The notes under the pieces: generated by a model
What the model saw: only the letters and a program-made list of their open reading frames with translations
Told to the model about the DNA's origin: nothing
Database searches by the model: none
Shown here: in pieces, positions 16,903-25,041 of the stretch
Layout: each line of letters begins with the position of its first letter
Numbering within the stretch: position 1 is the stretch's first letter
Translations under genes and position numbers: made by a program
DNA from: Thermoleophilia bacterium
Lineage (GTDB): Bacteria; Actinomycetota; Thermoleophilia; Gaiellales; JAICJC01
Direction: 5' to 3'
Assembly (NCBI GenBank): GCA_025934255.1
Contig: JAICYJ010000017.1
Coordinates: 1 to 51,655, forward strand
DNA length: 51,655 nt

Positions 16903-17720
16903 GGCAGCACCAGCAGGTCGGCGTGGTGCACGGTGACGGCGAGCTGCCCGGCCCGCGCCTGCGCCAGACGGCGGGCTGCGTAGGCGTCGACGCCGGCGGC
17001 CAGCTCGGCCCGCTGCTCGCAGGCGGCATCGAGCCATCCGGCCAGCCACTCCGCTGCGAGGTCAGCGTCCGCGGCGCCGAGCCGCCACGGGCTGGGCCGG
17101 ACGACGACATCGGCCCCCAGCCGGCGGAAGCGCTCGGCGGCGGCCGCAACAGCATCCGGACCGAGCAGGTGCCCACGCGCCGTCATGCGGCGCTGGTGCG
17201 CGTCGAACGCGGCCGCCAGGCACCGGTCGAGCGAGTCGGCTGGCGTCAGGTCGACGCGCCCGGCGACCGACAGCGTCAGCAGCGCCGGGCATCCAACCGC
17301 GGCGCAGAGGTCGACCAGGCCGGCCAGCTCATCGTCCGTGATCAGGTCGAGCAGCGCCGAGGCGGTGATCAGCGCCGCGCCGGCGAGGTCGTCCGGCCGC
17401 AGCTGGGTGATGTCCGAGAGCCGCGTCTCGACGACGACCGGGGCGCCGTCGGCGGCCGGCCCGGGAGGGTTCGCGGCGGCGACCTCCAGCAGGTCGGCGT
17501 CGCGGTCGTGCATGACCCAGTGCTGCCGCCCCGGCAGCAGCGGCGCGAGCCACCGGCCCATCGATCCGCTGCCGGAGGCGAGGTCGTGGATCACCAGGCG
17601 GCCGGCCGCCGGCAGCCGCCGCCGGACGTGCTCGACCAGGTCGCGCGACCGGGCGGCGGCATCGGCAGGTTCGCGCAGGTCGAGCCATTCGGAGCTGACC
17701 CGGATCTGCTCGATGGTCAT
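16899..17720 (-). CDS. Class I SAM-dependent methyltransferase (cluster member)
   Basis: A 273-residue methyltransferase. Motif I is LVIHDLASGSGSMGRWLA (about residues 43-60), followed by WVMHDRDADLL (acidic ribose contact) and ITASALLDLI. The sequence is divergent from the methyltransferase at 10744. The start ATG 17720 overlaps the glycosyltransferase stop by ATGA, and the stop overlaps the next GTG, so it is fully coupled. It probably methylates the glycosylated intermediate, but the substrate is unknown. Confidence 0.83.
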   Translation of the reverse strand: MTIEQIRVSSEWLDLREPADAAARSRDLVEHVRRRLPAAGRLVIHDLASGSGSMGRWLAPLLPGRQHWVMHDRDADLLEVAAANPPGPAADGAPVVVETRLSDITQLRPDDLAGAALITASALLDLITDDELAGLVDLCAAVGCPALLTLSVAGRVDLTPADSLDRCLAAAFDAHQRRMTARGHLLGPDAVAAAAERFRRLGADVVVRPSPWRLGAADADLAAEWLAGWLDAACEQRAELAAGVDAYAARRLAQARAGQLAVTVHHADLLVLP

Positions 17721-18775
17721 GCCGCCGCCTCCGCCAGGACGCCCGACACGACCGACGCGGTGGTCGACCACCCGGAGAGCGACCTCCGCCGTTGGCCCGC
17801 GGCCCGGCGTAACCGTTCTCGCAGGTCGGCGTCGCTCAGCCACGCCCGCAGCGCGGCCGCGAGCGCGGCCGGGTCACCGGGCGGCACCAGCAGCCCCGGC
17901 CGGTCGCCGGCGGCGGCGTGACCCAGGGCCTCCGGGACACCCCCGACCTCGGTCGCGAGCACCGGCAGGCCGTGGGCGAGCGCCTCCGTCACGACCATCC
18001 CGTACGTCTCGGCTCGCGACGCCAGCACCAGCAGGTCGGCGGCCCCGTAGCTGCGCGCCAGGTCGGCCCCGGCCAGCGGTCCCGGGAAGCTCACGCGGTC
18101 GGCCAGCCCGAGGTCAAGCACATGGCGGCGCAGCCCCTCCGCGAACGCCGGGTCGCAGTCCAGGCGGCCCGCGCACAGGCACCGCCAGGGCAGGTCCGGC
18201 ACCGTCGCGAGCGCGTCGAGCAGCACGTCGTGACCCTTGCCGGGGATCACCGCTGCGACGCAGAGCAGCGCCCCGGCGCCCGCGGTGCCGGGTGCGAGGC
18301 CGGCGGCATCGACTCCGGGCTCGGCGACGTGCACGAGCTCGGCGGGCAACCCGTACAGCTCCAGCAGCGTTCGCCGGGCCCACCGGCTGGTCGTGACGAC
18401 GGAGGCGGCGGCCGAGAGCACGGCGCCCTCCCGCGTGCGGGCCTCGTCATCGGCCGGGTCGTGGCCCAGCGGCATGTGCACCAGCGTGACCAGCCGCAAC
18501 CGGGTCGCCTCGGGCACCAGCAGCTCCGGGGCGGTCGAGGCGATCAGGCCGTCGAGCAGCACCAAGGCGTCGTCGGGGAGCGCCTGGATGACGCCGGCCA
18601 GGGCGGCGTACGACCGGGCGTCCGGTCGCGGCCACGACCCGGGGACGACGTGCAGGCGCACCGACCAGCCGGCCTCGGCGAGGCCCCGGCAGACGCGGCG
18701 GTCATAGGCGTTGCCTCCGCTCGGCCGGGCCGGATCGTCGATGCCTTCGGGTACCAGGACGTGCACCGTCGTCAC
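17717..18775 (-). CDS. Glycosyltransferase family 4 (GT-B fold)
   Basis: A 352-residue retaining-type glycosyltransferase. The N-terminal half has the acceptor-side loop [20 protein letters not shown]. The C-terminal half (about 175-345) has [40 protein letters not shown] and [17 protein letters not shown], the EX7E-type nucleotide-sugar site. It is cytoplasmic and probably membrane-associated. The start is GTG 18775, overlapping the preceding stop. The sugar donor cannot be told from sequence. Confidence 0.9.
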   Translation of the reverse strand: MTTVHVLVPEGIDDPARPSGGNAYDRRVCRGLAEAGWSVRLHVVPGSWPRPDARSYAALAGVIQALPDDALVLLDGLIASTAPELLVPEATRLRLVTLVHMPLGHDPADDEARTREGAVLSAAASVVTTSRWARRTLLELYGLPAELVHVAEPGVDAAGLAPGTAGAGALLCVAAVIPGKGHDVLLDALATVPDLPWRCLCAGRLDCDPAFAEGLRRHVLDLGLADRVSFPGPLAGADLARSYGAADLLVLASRAETYGMVVTEALAHGLPVLATEVGGVPEALGHAAAGDRPGLLVPPGDPAALAAALRAWLSDADLRERLRRAAGQRRRSLSGWSTTASVVSGVLAEAAA

Positions 18776-19170
18776 AGCGCCCGCTCGTAGCTCGCCCAGG
18801 CAACGTGCGATTCGCGCAGCGTCACGCCCAGCCCGTCGATCTCCCGCGCGGCGTCTCCCAGTGCGCCGCCGCGCACGCGCTCTGCGAGCCGGTCGGCGAT
18901 CACCCGGGCAAGCGTCTCGGTGGAGGTGTTGACGCCGGCGAAGTCTGGATCGTCGTCCAGGTTGCGGTAGGTGAGGTCGGCTACCACGGCCCGCAGCTCC
19001 GCGGCCGCTCGGCCGATGTCGACCACGACGCCGTCTCGGTCGAGGGCCTCGCGCCGGAACGTGGCATCGATCACGTAGGTCGCGCCGTGCAGCCGCTGGG
19101 CCGGCCCGAACACCTCGCCACGCAGGCTGTGGGCGATCATCATGTGATCGCGGACGGTCACGCTGTACAC
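18772..19170 (-). CDS. 6-pyruvoyl-tetrahydropterin synthase/QueD-fold protein with altered active site
   Basis: A 132-residue T-fold protein of the PTPS/QueD family, aligned by AHSLRG (His14), [13 protein letters not shown] (His28), [31 protein letters not shown] and the C-terminal VTLRES. In active PTPS or QueD the region before LHGH carries the catalytic Cys. Here it is [11 protein letters not shown], so the Cys is absent and the third zinc His is Ala30; the DHH-type His pair is also replaced (LTYRNLDD). Chemistry therefore probably differs from known PTPS. The start is GTG 19170, 2 nt after the dehydrogenase stop. Confidence 0.82.
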   Translation of the reverse strand: MYSVTVRDHMMIAHSLRGEVFGPAQRLHGATYVIDATFRREALDRDGVVVDIGRAAAELRAVVADLTYRNLDDDPDFAGVNTSTETLARVIADRLAERVRGGALGDAAREIDGLGVTLRESHVAWASYERAL

Positions 19171-19172
19171 GT

Positions 19173-20162
19173 CTACCCCTCGCCGTAGGTGATGGTGTGG
19201 CAGAGCGCCGGCAGGCTTCCTGCGGCCAACCGGGCCATGACTTCGGGCAGCTCCTGGAACTGCGACTGTTCGGTGACGAGCGCGTCGAAGGCAGGGTCGC
19301 GCAGCAGGTCGAGCGCGAGCGCCATCCGCTCGGCGGTCGTGCGGCGGCCGCTGCGCGCCGGGGAGACGGTGCCGACCTGGCTCGAGCGGATGCCGAGCCG
19401 GCCGACGTGGAACGCCCCACCCAGCGAGAGGCTGACCTCCGCGTCGCCGTACCAGCTGAGGTCGATGACGGTGCCCTCGGGCGCGAGCAGGTCGAGCGAC
19501 AGCTGCAGCCCGGCCGACGTCGCGCTGGTGTGCACGACCAGGTCGCGGCCGTCCTCCGCGCCGGGGGGCAGCGCGAAATCCGCGCCGAGGGCGGCGGCCA
19601 CGCCGGCCCGCCCGGCATCGACGTCCACGAGCGTGACCTGGACGGCCGGGATCCGGCTCAGCAGGCGCGCGACGCAGCAGCCGACCATCCCGGCGCCGAC
19701 GACCGTGACGCGGTCGCCGACCAGCGGCGCGGCGTCCCACAGGGCGTTGATGGCGGTCTCGACGGTGCCCGCGAGCACGGCGCGGGAGGGCGGCACGTCC
19801 TCCGGCACGATGGATACGGCGCTGGACGGCACGACGTAGGCGGTCTGGTGCGGGTACAGGCAGAAGACGGTGCGGCCGCGCAGCTCGGCGGGCCCCTGCT
19901 CGACGGCTCCGACGCTCAGATAGCCGTACTTGACCGGCCCCGGGAAGTCACCCTCCTGGAACGGCGCCCGCATCGCCGCGTACTGGTCGGGCGGGACGCC
20001 GCCCCTGAACACGAGCGTCTCGGTGCCGCGGCTGACGCCGGAGCGGACCGTGCGCACCACCACATCGCCGCGCCCGGGCCGAGGCAGCGTGACCGGCCTG
20101 ATCTCTCCACGGCCGGGCGCGCGCAGCCAGAACGCGTGTGCGGTTCCTTGATCGTCGACCAT
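19173..20162 (-). CDS. Zinc-type alcohol dehydrogenase-like (MDR) oxidoreductase
   Basis: A 329-residue medium-chain dehydrogenase/reductase. It has an N-terminal GroES-like domain ([30 protein letters not shown]) and a Rossmann domain with [17 protein letters not shown] (about 143-159) and an acidic [10 protein letters not shown] that favours NAD. The classic GHE zinc ligand is replaced by GYL and the structural Cys cluster is missing, which recalls the BchC-like branch. I chose ATG 20162, just after a GGGGG tract. It is the first gene of the coupled six-gene operon. Confidence 0.82.
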   Translation of the reverse strand: MVDDQGTAHAFWLRAPGRGEIRPVTLPRPGRGDVVVRTVRSGVSRGTETLVFRGGVPPDQYAAMRAPFQEGDFPGPVKYGYLSVGAVEQGPAELRGRTVFCLYPHQTAYVVPSSAVSIVPEDVPPSRAVLAGTVETAINALWDAAPLVGDRVTVVGAGMVGCCVARLLSRIPAVQVTLVDVDAGRAGVAAALGADFALPPGAEDGRDLVVHTSATSAGLQLSLDLLAPEGTVIDLSWYGDAEVSLSLGGAFHVGRLGIRSSQVGTVSPARSGRRTTAERMALALDLLRDPAFDALVTEQSQFQELPEVMARLAAGSLPALCHTITYGEG

Positions 20163-20267
20163 CGGCGAGATGACGCCCCCCAGTCTTGGCACGAATCTAT
20201 CACGGAGGTTTCTTCGGGCAGGTACGCGCACGCGCCGTCCCTGGATCCCGCGGTCGAGGCCTTCCAG

Positions 20268-22148
20268 CTAACCGCTCGACAGGGAGCCGCCCACGCACGA
20301 GATGTCGTAGACCGCGAGGTCACCCTCGCTCCAGACTTCGCACGACCTCGGCAGGTGCAGAGCGGCACGCTGCGAGGGCTTGGACGCGGTCTGGCGCACG
20401 ACCGTCGCGAACGGCGCCATCTTGGTGAATCGGAGAAACGGCCGCTTGAGGTTCAACAACTTGCGATCGATCACCAGGTCGGTTGCGCCATAGCGGGTGC
20501 CGAGATCGGCAATTGCTCTACGCGAGGAGCCGTAATACGCTCGCAGCATGTTGGCCATCCGGGGCCGCACGAACTTCAGAAACGTGTAGTCGAACGGCTG
20601 GTACAGCTTTCGTGAGATGACCACCCCGCGCTGGGCCTCGATCGGTACGCAGTCGATCCCCTTCGGATCGCCCGCGATGATCGCCCCCTTCGGCAAGGTC
20701 CGCAGGTAGCTGTACAACGGCTGATCCTTGCTGCAGTCGTGGCCCTTGCTGGTCTGCCATCCCGCCACGGTCACGACTCCCGTCAGCAGGGCTCCCGCGA
20801 GCACGGCGCAGAGCAGCACGATCAGCGCGCCCAACGCCCGGTCCTTCCGGTTGAAGTACACGACCGCGGCCAGCACCGCCCCCGCGGCAAGCGAGCAGGC
20901 GATGGTCAGCCACCCGTCGACGACGGTGTCCCACAACGTGGCCGACGGGATCAACAGGCCCAGGTCGAACTTCGAGCCGGCGTACCAGATCACGGCGGCC
21001 GGCATGCCAACGGCGAGGATCGGAAGCAGCCACCGCAGCCGTGCACCGTACGCGTTCCAGAGCGGATACCACGACACCGCGATCACGATGCAGAAGAACG
21101 GTAACAGCGGATAGGTGTACCGGTTTGGAAGGTACAGGTGAAACAACACCGCGTAGCTCAGGCCGAACAGCAGCAAGCTCGCGGCCCCCATCGCCCAGAC
21201 CTCCGTCCGTATCAACCGGCAGTTGGCCGGGCGAAGCACGAGCACGACCGCCGCCATCACCATGAGGATGCTTCCGCCCAGGGTGACGGCGAACCCCGAA
21301 TAGTTCGCCCGTAGCTCTTTCAGGATCGAGCCCGACCCTCGGAAGAACGGCACCTGGCCGTTCGGCCCGAACTCGGGGTAGTGCCGGGCGACCGACTCCG
21401 TGATCAGGTTGCCCGCCGACAGTCCGGCGATCCGTGGCAGTTCGTAGGCCAGCAGCACGACCGCGGCGGACGCTACACCCGCTATCAGGGTGCCGCGGTC
21501 AACGGTCAGGCGGCGACCACGGGCGCCGAACGCGCACAGGAACAGGACGCCGAGCGCCCCCAGCGCCGCCGGGGGGTAGAAGAGCGCCCCGGCCGCCGGC
21601 ACCACCGCCGCCCAGCGAGTCCGCCCTCGCATGAGCAGGAGCACCGTCAGCAGCACGATCGGCTGGGCGAACGCGCGTGGGTGCGTCCCGCTGAACCGCT
21701 GGCTCTGCCAGGACAGGATGTAGAGCGCCGCTGCGAACCAGGCCGCCGGGATCCACGCGGTGTGCTCGCGAACGATCCGGAACACGAGCCATGTGGACAG
21801 CGGGGCCAGCACCAGCACGCCCCAGGCTCCGAACCGGATCGGGTCGACCACGTTGCTCGCCAGCCAGTACACCGCCTGTGAGCCGAGCGGGACATAGCCG
21901 GTCTCGACCAGCGCATGGGTGAGCGGATCCTGAAACAGGCCCGGATCCTGAAAGCGCCGCATCCAGTACTCCAGGAGCATGGTGTCCGTCGCGGAGACGT
22001 GTGGCGTGAACAGGATGATCCGCTCCACGTACATCGTCGCAAGCGCCGCCAATATCACCAGCAGCGCCTGTTCGAGGAACGCGGCCCTGGATCTGAGCAT
22101 CGGCAGGATGTTGACCCCGGTGCGTGAGCGAGGCGGCGCTGGAGTCAC
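20268..22148 (-). CDS. Large polytopic membrane protein, GT-C/mannosyltransferase-like
   Basis: A protein of about 626 residues with some twelve hydrophobic helices and a soluble C-terminal part of about 150 residues. After helix 1 a loop reads VSATDTMLLEYWMRRFQDPG, which could be the acidic lumenal loop of a GT-C lipid-linked sugar transferase. The C-terminal part includes GAIIAGDPKGIDCVPIEAQR. No family was recognised with certainty. The start is unclear: GTG 22148 (used) lies 30 nt after a GATACT at 22178-22183; ATG 22187 and ATG 22100 are alternatives. Its proximity to the lipid/glycosyltransferase cluster is suggestive, but it is a separate transcription unit. Confidence 0.7.
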   Translation of the reverse strand: MTPAPPRSRTGVNILPMLRSRAAFLEQALLVILAALATMYVERIILFTPHVSATDTMLLEYWMRRFQDPGLFQDPLTHALVETGYVPLGSQAVYWLASNVVDPIRFGAWGVLVLAPLSTWLVFRIVREHTAWIPAAWFAAALYILSWQSQRFSGTHPRAFAQPIVLLTVLLLMRGRTRWAAVVPAAGALFYPPAALGALGVLFLCAFGARGRRLTVDRGTLIAGVASAAVVLLAYELPRIAGLSAGNLITESVARHYPEFGPNGQVPFFRGSGSILKELRANYSGFAVTLGGSILMVMAAVVLVLRPANCRLIRTEVWAMGAASLLLFGLSYAVLFHLYLPNRYTYPLLPFFCIVIAVSWYPLWNAYGARLRWLLPILAVGMPAAVIWYAGSKFDLGLLIPSATLWDTVVDGWLTIACSLAAGAVLAAVVYFNRKDRALGALIVLLCAVLAGALLTGVVTVAGWQTSKGHDCSKDQPLYSYLRTLPKGAIIAGDPKGIDCVPIEAQRGVVISRKLYQPFDYTFLKFVRPRMANMLRAYYGSSRRAIADLGTRYGATDLVIDRKLLNLKRPFLRFTKMAPFATVVRQTASKPSQRAALHLPRSCEVWSEGDLAVYDISCVGGSLSSG

Positions 22149-22222
22149 ATGATCTCGTTCCGGCACAGTCGCGACCGAGTATCGCATCCGGCCCGGGCCC
22201 CAGCGTCCGGTGCGGATCGAGG

Positions 22223-22685
22223 ACCGCGCTCTCGGAGATGCGTCGGCTGCTCGGCCTCCTGCGCCGGACGGACGAGGAGCTTGCGCTGACACCGCGGGCG
22301 AGCATGCGACGGCTGGATGCGCTGGCCGAGCAGGTCCGCCAGGCCGGGCTGCCGGTCGACCTCGAAGGTCGAAGGTGACCCGGCCCGGCTACCGGCCGGC
22401 GTCGACCTCTCCGGCTACCGGATCGTTCAGGAGGCGCTCACCAACACGTTACGCCACGCCGGCCCGGCCCATGCCCGCGTGGTGGTGCGCTGCGCCGAGC
22501 GCCATGTCGACATCAGCGTCTGCGACGATGGGACGGGGGGCAGCGGTGCCAACGGGACAGGCCCCGGCCACGGCCCGCCCGGGATCCGTGAGCGCGTGTC
22601 GCTCTACGGCGGAGAGCTTCGCACCGGCCCGCGCCTTGGCGGTGGCTACGAGGTGATCGCACGCCCGACTCCCGCTCGACAGCCC
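22223..22685 (+). pseudogene. Broken NarL-type sensor histidine kinase (5' truncated, frameshifted)
   Basis: Two frames together spell the end of a histidine kinase of the HisKA_3/HATPase group. From 22223 the first frame gives TALSEMRRLLGLLRR and continues to 22368. After 22376 the second frame gives LSGYRIVQEALTNTLRHAG (N box), DISVCDDGTGG and GIRERVSLYGGELRTGP. The sensor, membrane and phospho-accepting His regions are missing upstream. The frame switch falls at a 7-bp tandem duplication. The stop codon is also lost, so the remnant reads in frame into the response-regulator ATG. It cannot make a working kinase. Confidence 0.85.
22362..22375 (+). repeat. 7-bp tandem duplication causing the kinase frameshift
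   Basis: TCGAAGG occurs twice in a row (22362-22368 and 22369-22375). Removing one copy restores a continuous frame reading DLEGDPARLPAGVDLSGYR, which matches the family. Confidence 0.85.
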
Positions 22686-23174
22686 ATGAGCGTCCGGGTG
22701 CTGCTCGCCGACGACGAGCGCCTCGTCCGCGCCGGCTTTCGCATGATCCTGAACGCCGAGCCCGACATCGAAATCGTCGGCGAGGCCGCCGACGGGCACG
22801 AGGCCGTGGCCGCGGCGCGCCGCCTGCGCCCGGACGTCGTGCTGATGGACATCCGCATGCCCGGCCTCAATGGCATCGACGCCACCACCCGCCTGCTCGA
22901 CCACTATGCCCGCCACTCGCCCACGGCATCGGCCTCGGCAAACGACGTACTCGCTCAGCTGACCGCCCGCGAGACCGACGTATTCCGCAGCCTCGTCGCT
23001 CGCGGCCAATCGAGCGCCGAGATCGCCCGCGAGCTCTGGATGAGTGAGCACACCGTGAAGACGCACGTCGCCCATCTGCTTGCAAAGCTTGGGCTACGCG
23101 ACCGAGTCCAGGCGGTCGTGCTCGCCTACGAATCGGGGCTCGTCGCCACGTGGGACGACCGTGATCCGGCCTGA
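22686..23174 (+). pseudogene. LuxR/NarL response regulator with internal deletion
   Basis: The frame reads MSVRVLLADDERLVRAGFRM with phospho-acceptor Asp55 in VVLMDIRMPG, then jumps to a NarL-type helix-turn-helix (LTARETDVFRSLVARG, SAEIARELWMSEHTVKTHV). At 162 residues it is about 55 shorter than usual. The missing part is the second half of the receiver, with the conserved Thr/Ser and Lys switch residues. The deletion is in frame, so a DNA-binding protein may still be made but normal phospho-signalling is unlikely. It is fused in frame behind the kinase remnant. Confidence 0.75.
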
Positions 23175-23260
23175 GCCGGCAGCTCGAGCAGACAGAATCG
23201 GCGGCCGTCTCTGGATGCGCGATGACGGCACCCAGGTACCTCCGCGGGTAGGCCGGGCGT

Positions 23261-23869
23261 CTATGCCGGGGTTGGAGCTCGAGACGCGAAGTGGCGTTCG
23301 ACCATGTCGAGCGGCCCGGTGTCCCGACGGGCGCGGGCGAGGATGAGGGCGCCCTCCAGCGCCGCAAGCAGCACCGTTGCCTGCTCGGCCGCGTGCGCGG
23401 GCGGCTCTCCGAACTTGACGTAGACGCCGGCGACGGCGGCCTGATAGCGCGCGAGCAGCTCACTGACGTGGACGCGGAGGTCGGGGTTCGCGGCGGCGTC
23501 TACGACGGTCGCAGCGAGTGGACAACCCAGCGCGAAATCGTCTTCGACAACCAGATACCGCCACGTTGCCACGATCCCGCCGATGGCCTCTGCGAACGTC
23601 TCCGCCTCGCTCAGCGTCCGCTCGAGCTCGACGAAGAGCGCGGCGATGGCGAGATCGATCGCCTCGGTCACGAGCTGTGTCTTGCCGCCGGGGAAGTAGC
23701 GGCCGAGCGAGCCTCGAGGGCCGCCGGAGTGCGCGACCACCTCGCGGAGTCCGACTCCGTGGATGCCGCGCTCGCGGATGAGAATCGCGGCGCTCTCCAC
23801 CATGCGCCCGCGGGCCGGTGAGCGGCGGCGGTGTGTCTTCACCTCAGCGTCCTCGCTCTTTGCCTTCAT
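23261..23869 (-). CDS. TetR/AcrR-family repressor
   Basis: A 202-residue regulator. The helix-turn-helix spans about residues 15-60 (MVESAAILIRERGIHGVGLR, then GGPRGSLGRYFPGGKTQL). The ligand domain includes the ALGCPLAATVVDAA segment typical of the group with a C-terminal TetR_C-like fold. I chose ATG 23869 because a good -10 (TATGAT) lies 6 nt upstream, giving a leaderless mRNA. It is divergent from the hydrolase gene at 24036, with two near-identical operators between them, so it probably represses itself and the hydrolase. Confidence 0.88.
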   Translation of the reverse strand: MKAKSEDAEVKTHRRRSPARGRMVESAAILIRERGIHGVGLREVVAHSGGPRGSLGRYFPGGKTQLVTEAIDLAIAALFVELERTLSEAETFAEAIGGIVATWRYLVVEDDFALGCPLAATVVDAAANPDLRVHVSELLARYQAAVAGVYVKFGEPPAHAAEQATVLLAALEGALILARARRDTGPLDMVERHFASRAPTPA

Positions 23870-23875
23870 CGCACC

Positions 23876-23904
23876 ATCATAGCGCCGTCGATGACGATTG
23901 TCAT
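23876..23904 (-). promoter_or_regulatory. TetR gene promoter overlapping operator 1
   Basis: On the minus strand, ATGACA (23904-23899) and TATGAT (23881-23876) are 17 bp apart. The -10 is 6 nt from the start codon. The -35 lies inside the first operator, consistent with autorepression. Confidence 0.6.
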
Positions 23905-23906
23905 CG
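23889..23906. promoter_or_regulatory. TetR operator 1
   Basis: CGATGAC-GATT-GTCATCG is an 18-bp inverted repeat with perfect 7-bp arms in the TetR/hydrolase intergenic region. The site is nearly repeated at 23930-23947. Confidence 0.75.
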
Positions 23907-23929
23907 ATTCTGCTATGGTCGTCCCTCAC

Positions 23930-23947
23930 CGATGACGACTGTCATCG
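23930..23947. promoter_or_regulatory. TetR operator 2
   Basis: CGATGAC-GACT-GTCATCG has the same arms as operator 1, with a different 4-bp centre, 41 bp centre to centre (four helical turns). It lies just downstream of a TATGGT (23914-23919) that may be the -10 of the hydrolase gene, where bound repressor would block transcription. Confidence 0.75.
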
Positions 23948-24035
23948 TTAGGAACGGCGCGCCCCACGAAGGGAGGAGCACCAGCGCACCGTCTTCATCG
24001 ACCGTCAACTGACCGGATCAGGGGTAGCCACCTAC

Positions 24036-24761
24036 ATGAACGACCGACCGAACATCCTTCTCGTCCACGGTGCGTGGGCCGATGGGTCCAGCTGGAGCGG
24101 CGTCATCGAACGCCTGCAGGCTGAGGGTTTCCAGGTGCGGGCGCCGCAGTTCCCGCTCAACTCGCTCGCCGACGACGTCGCGCGGCTGCGCCAGGTGCTC
24201 GAGTTCCAGGACGGGCCCACGATCGTCGTCGGACACTCCTACGGGGGTCAGATCATGACCGCCCTCGGCGCCGAGACGCCGAACGTCGTCGGCCTCGTCT
24301 ACGTCGCGGCTTTCGGCCTCGACGAGGGCGAATCCCTCGGCGAGCTTCTCTCCCAGGGACCCGTAACGCCGGCGCTCGAGCATCTGTTGACCGACGCTCA
24401 CGGCTTCAATTGGTTCGCAGAGGACGACTTCGTCAATCACTTCGCCGCCGACGTCGACCCGACCCGGTCAAGGGTGCTCTACGCCGTACAGCAGCCTCTC
24501 ACAGGCTCCGCGTTAGGCGAGGTGATGGGTACTCCGGCATGGAAGTCATTGCCTTCCTGGTACCTGGTTGCCCAGAACCACGAAGCCCTGCCGCCCGAAG
24601 TCAAACGGCAGTTCGCGGCACGCATGGGCGCGACCAGCGTCGAAATCCCTTCCAGCCACATCCCCATGGTCTCGCACCCAAGGGGTTCGCCAACGATCTG
24701 CCGGCGAAGGAGGGCGCGGTGCTCGAGGCGACACAGGGGCCCGCAGTGTTCAGTGCGTTGA
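24036..24761 (+). CDS. Alpha/beta-fold hydrolase with replaced C-terminus
   Basis: A 241-residue esterase-type alpha/beta hydrolase. It has LLVHGAWADGSSWSGVIERL (oxyanion region), the nucleophile elbow VVGHSYGGQ and the catalytic His in IPSSHIPMVSHP. After about residue 213 the homologous sequence stops and the frame runs for some 27 Arg-rich residues through another gene fragment read out of frame. All catalytic parts are present, so activity is possible, but the last helix is lost. TetR-linked EstC-like hydrolases often act on xenobiotic esters; the substrate is unknown. Confidence 0.8.
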   Translation: MNDRPNILLVHGAWADGSSWSGVIERLQAEGFQVRAPQFPLNSLADDVARLRQVLEFQDGPTIVVGHSYGGQIMTALGAETPNVVGLVYVAAFGLDEGESLGELLSQGPVTPALEHLLTDAHGFNWFAEDDFVNHFAADVDPTRSRVLYAVQQPLTGSALGEVMGTPAWKSLPSWYLVAQNHEALPPEVKRQFAARMGATSVEIPSSHIPMVSHPRGSPTICRRRRARCSRRHRGPQCSVR

Positions 24762-24976
24762 CGGCGCCGTCAGGACCGCCGGCCTGGAAGACGATTCCGA
24801 GCTGGGATCTGGTTGGCACGATCGACAACGCGATTCCGGAGTCGATCCAGCTGTTCATGGCGAACCGCGCCCACGCCCACATCACCGAGGTCAAGGCCGG
24901 GCATCTCTCGATGATCTCCCGGCCTCACGCGGTCACGAAGGTGATCGAGGAAGCGGCACAGAGCGTGACCGGGTAG
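24676..24976 (+). pseudogene. C-terminal fragment of a second alpha/beta hydrolase
   Basis: In the next frame the sequence reads PKGFANDLPAKEGAVLEATQ, then PAWKTIPSWDLVGTIDNAIP and AGHLSMISRPHAVTKVIEEA, ending at TAG 24974-24976. This matches the C-terminal half of the same family as the hydrolase upstream (compare PAWKSLPSWYLVAQNHEALP). It has no start and no nucleophile serine. The simplest explanation is recombination or deletion between tandem paralogues that left one head and the other tail. Confidence 0.8.
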
Positions 24977-24987
24977 ACGCACTCCGG

Positions 24988-25027
24988 CTACGGCGACGCT
25001 CGCCCGATCGAGCGGGCGTCGCCGTAG
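24988..25027. terminator. Strong bidirectional hairpin terminator
   Basis: CTACGGCGACGC (24988-24999) pairs perfectly with GCGTCGCCGTAG (25016-25027). It sits between the converging hydrolase fragment (stop 24976) and the exported-protein gene (stop 25042). Confidence 0.75.
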
Positions 25028-25041
25028 GCCGCGGCTGTCGC

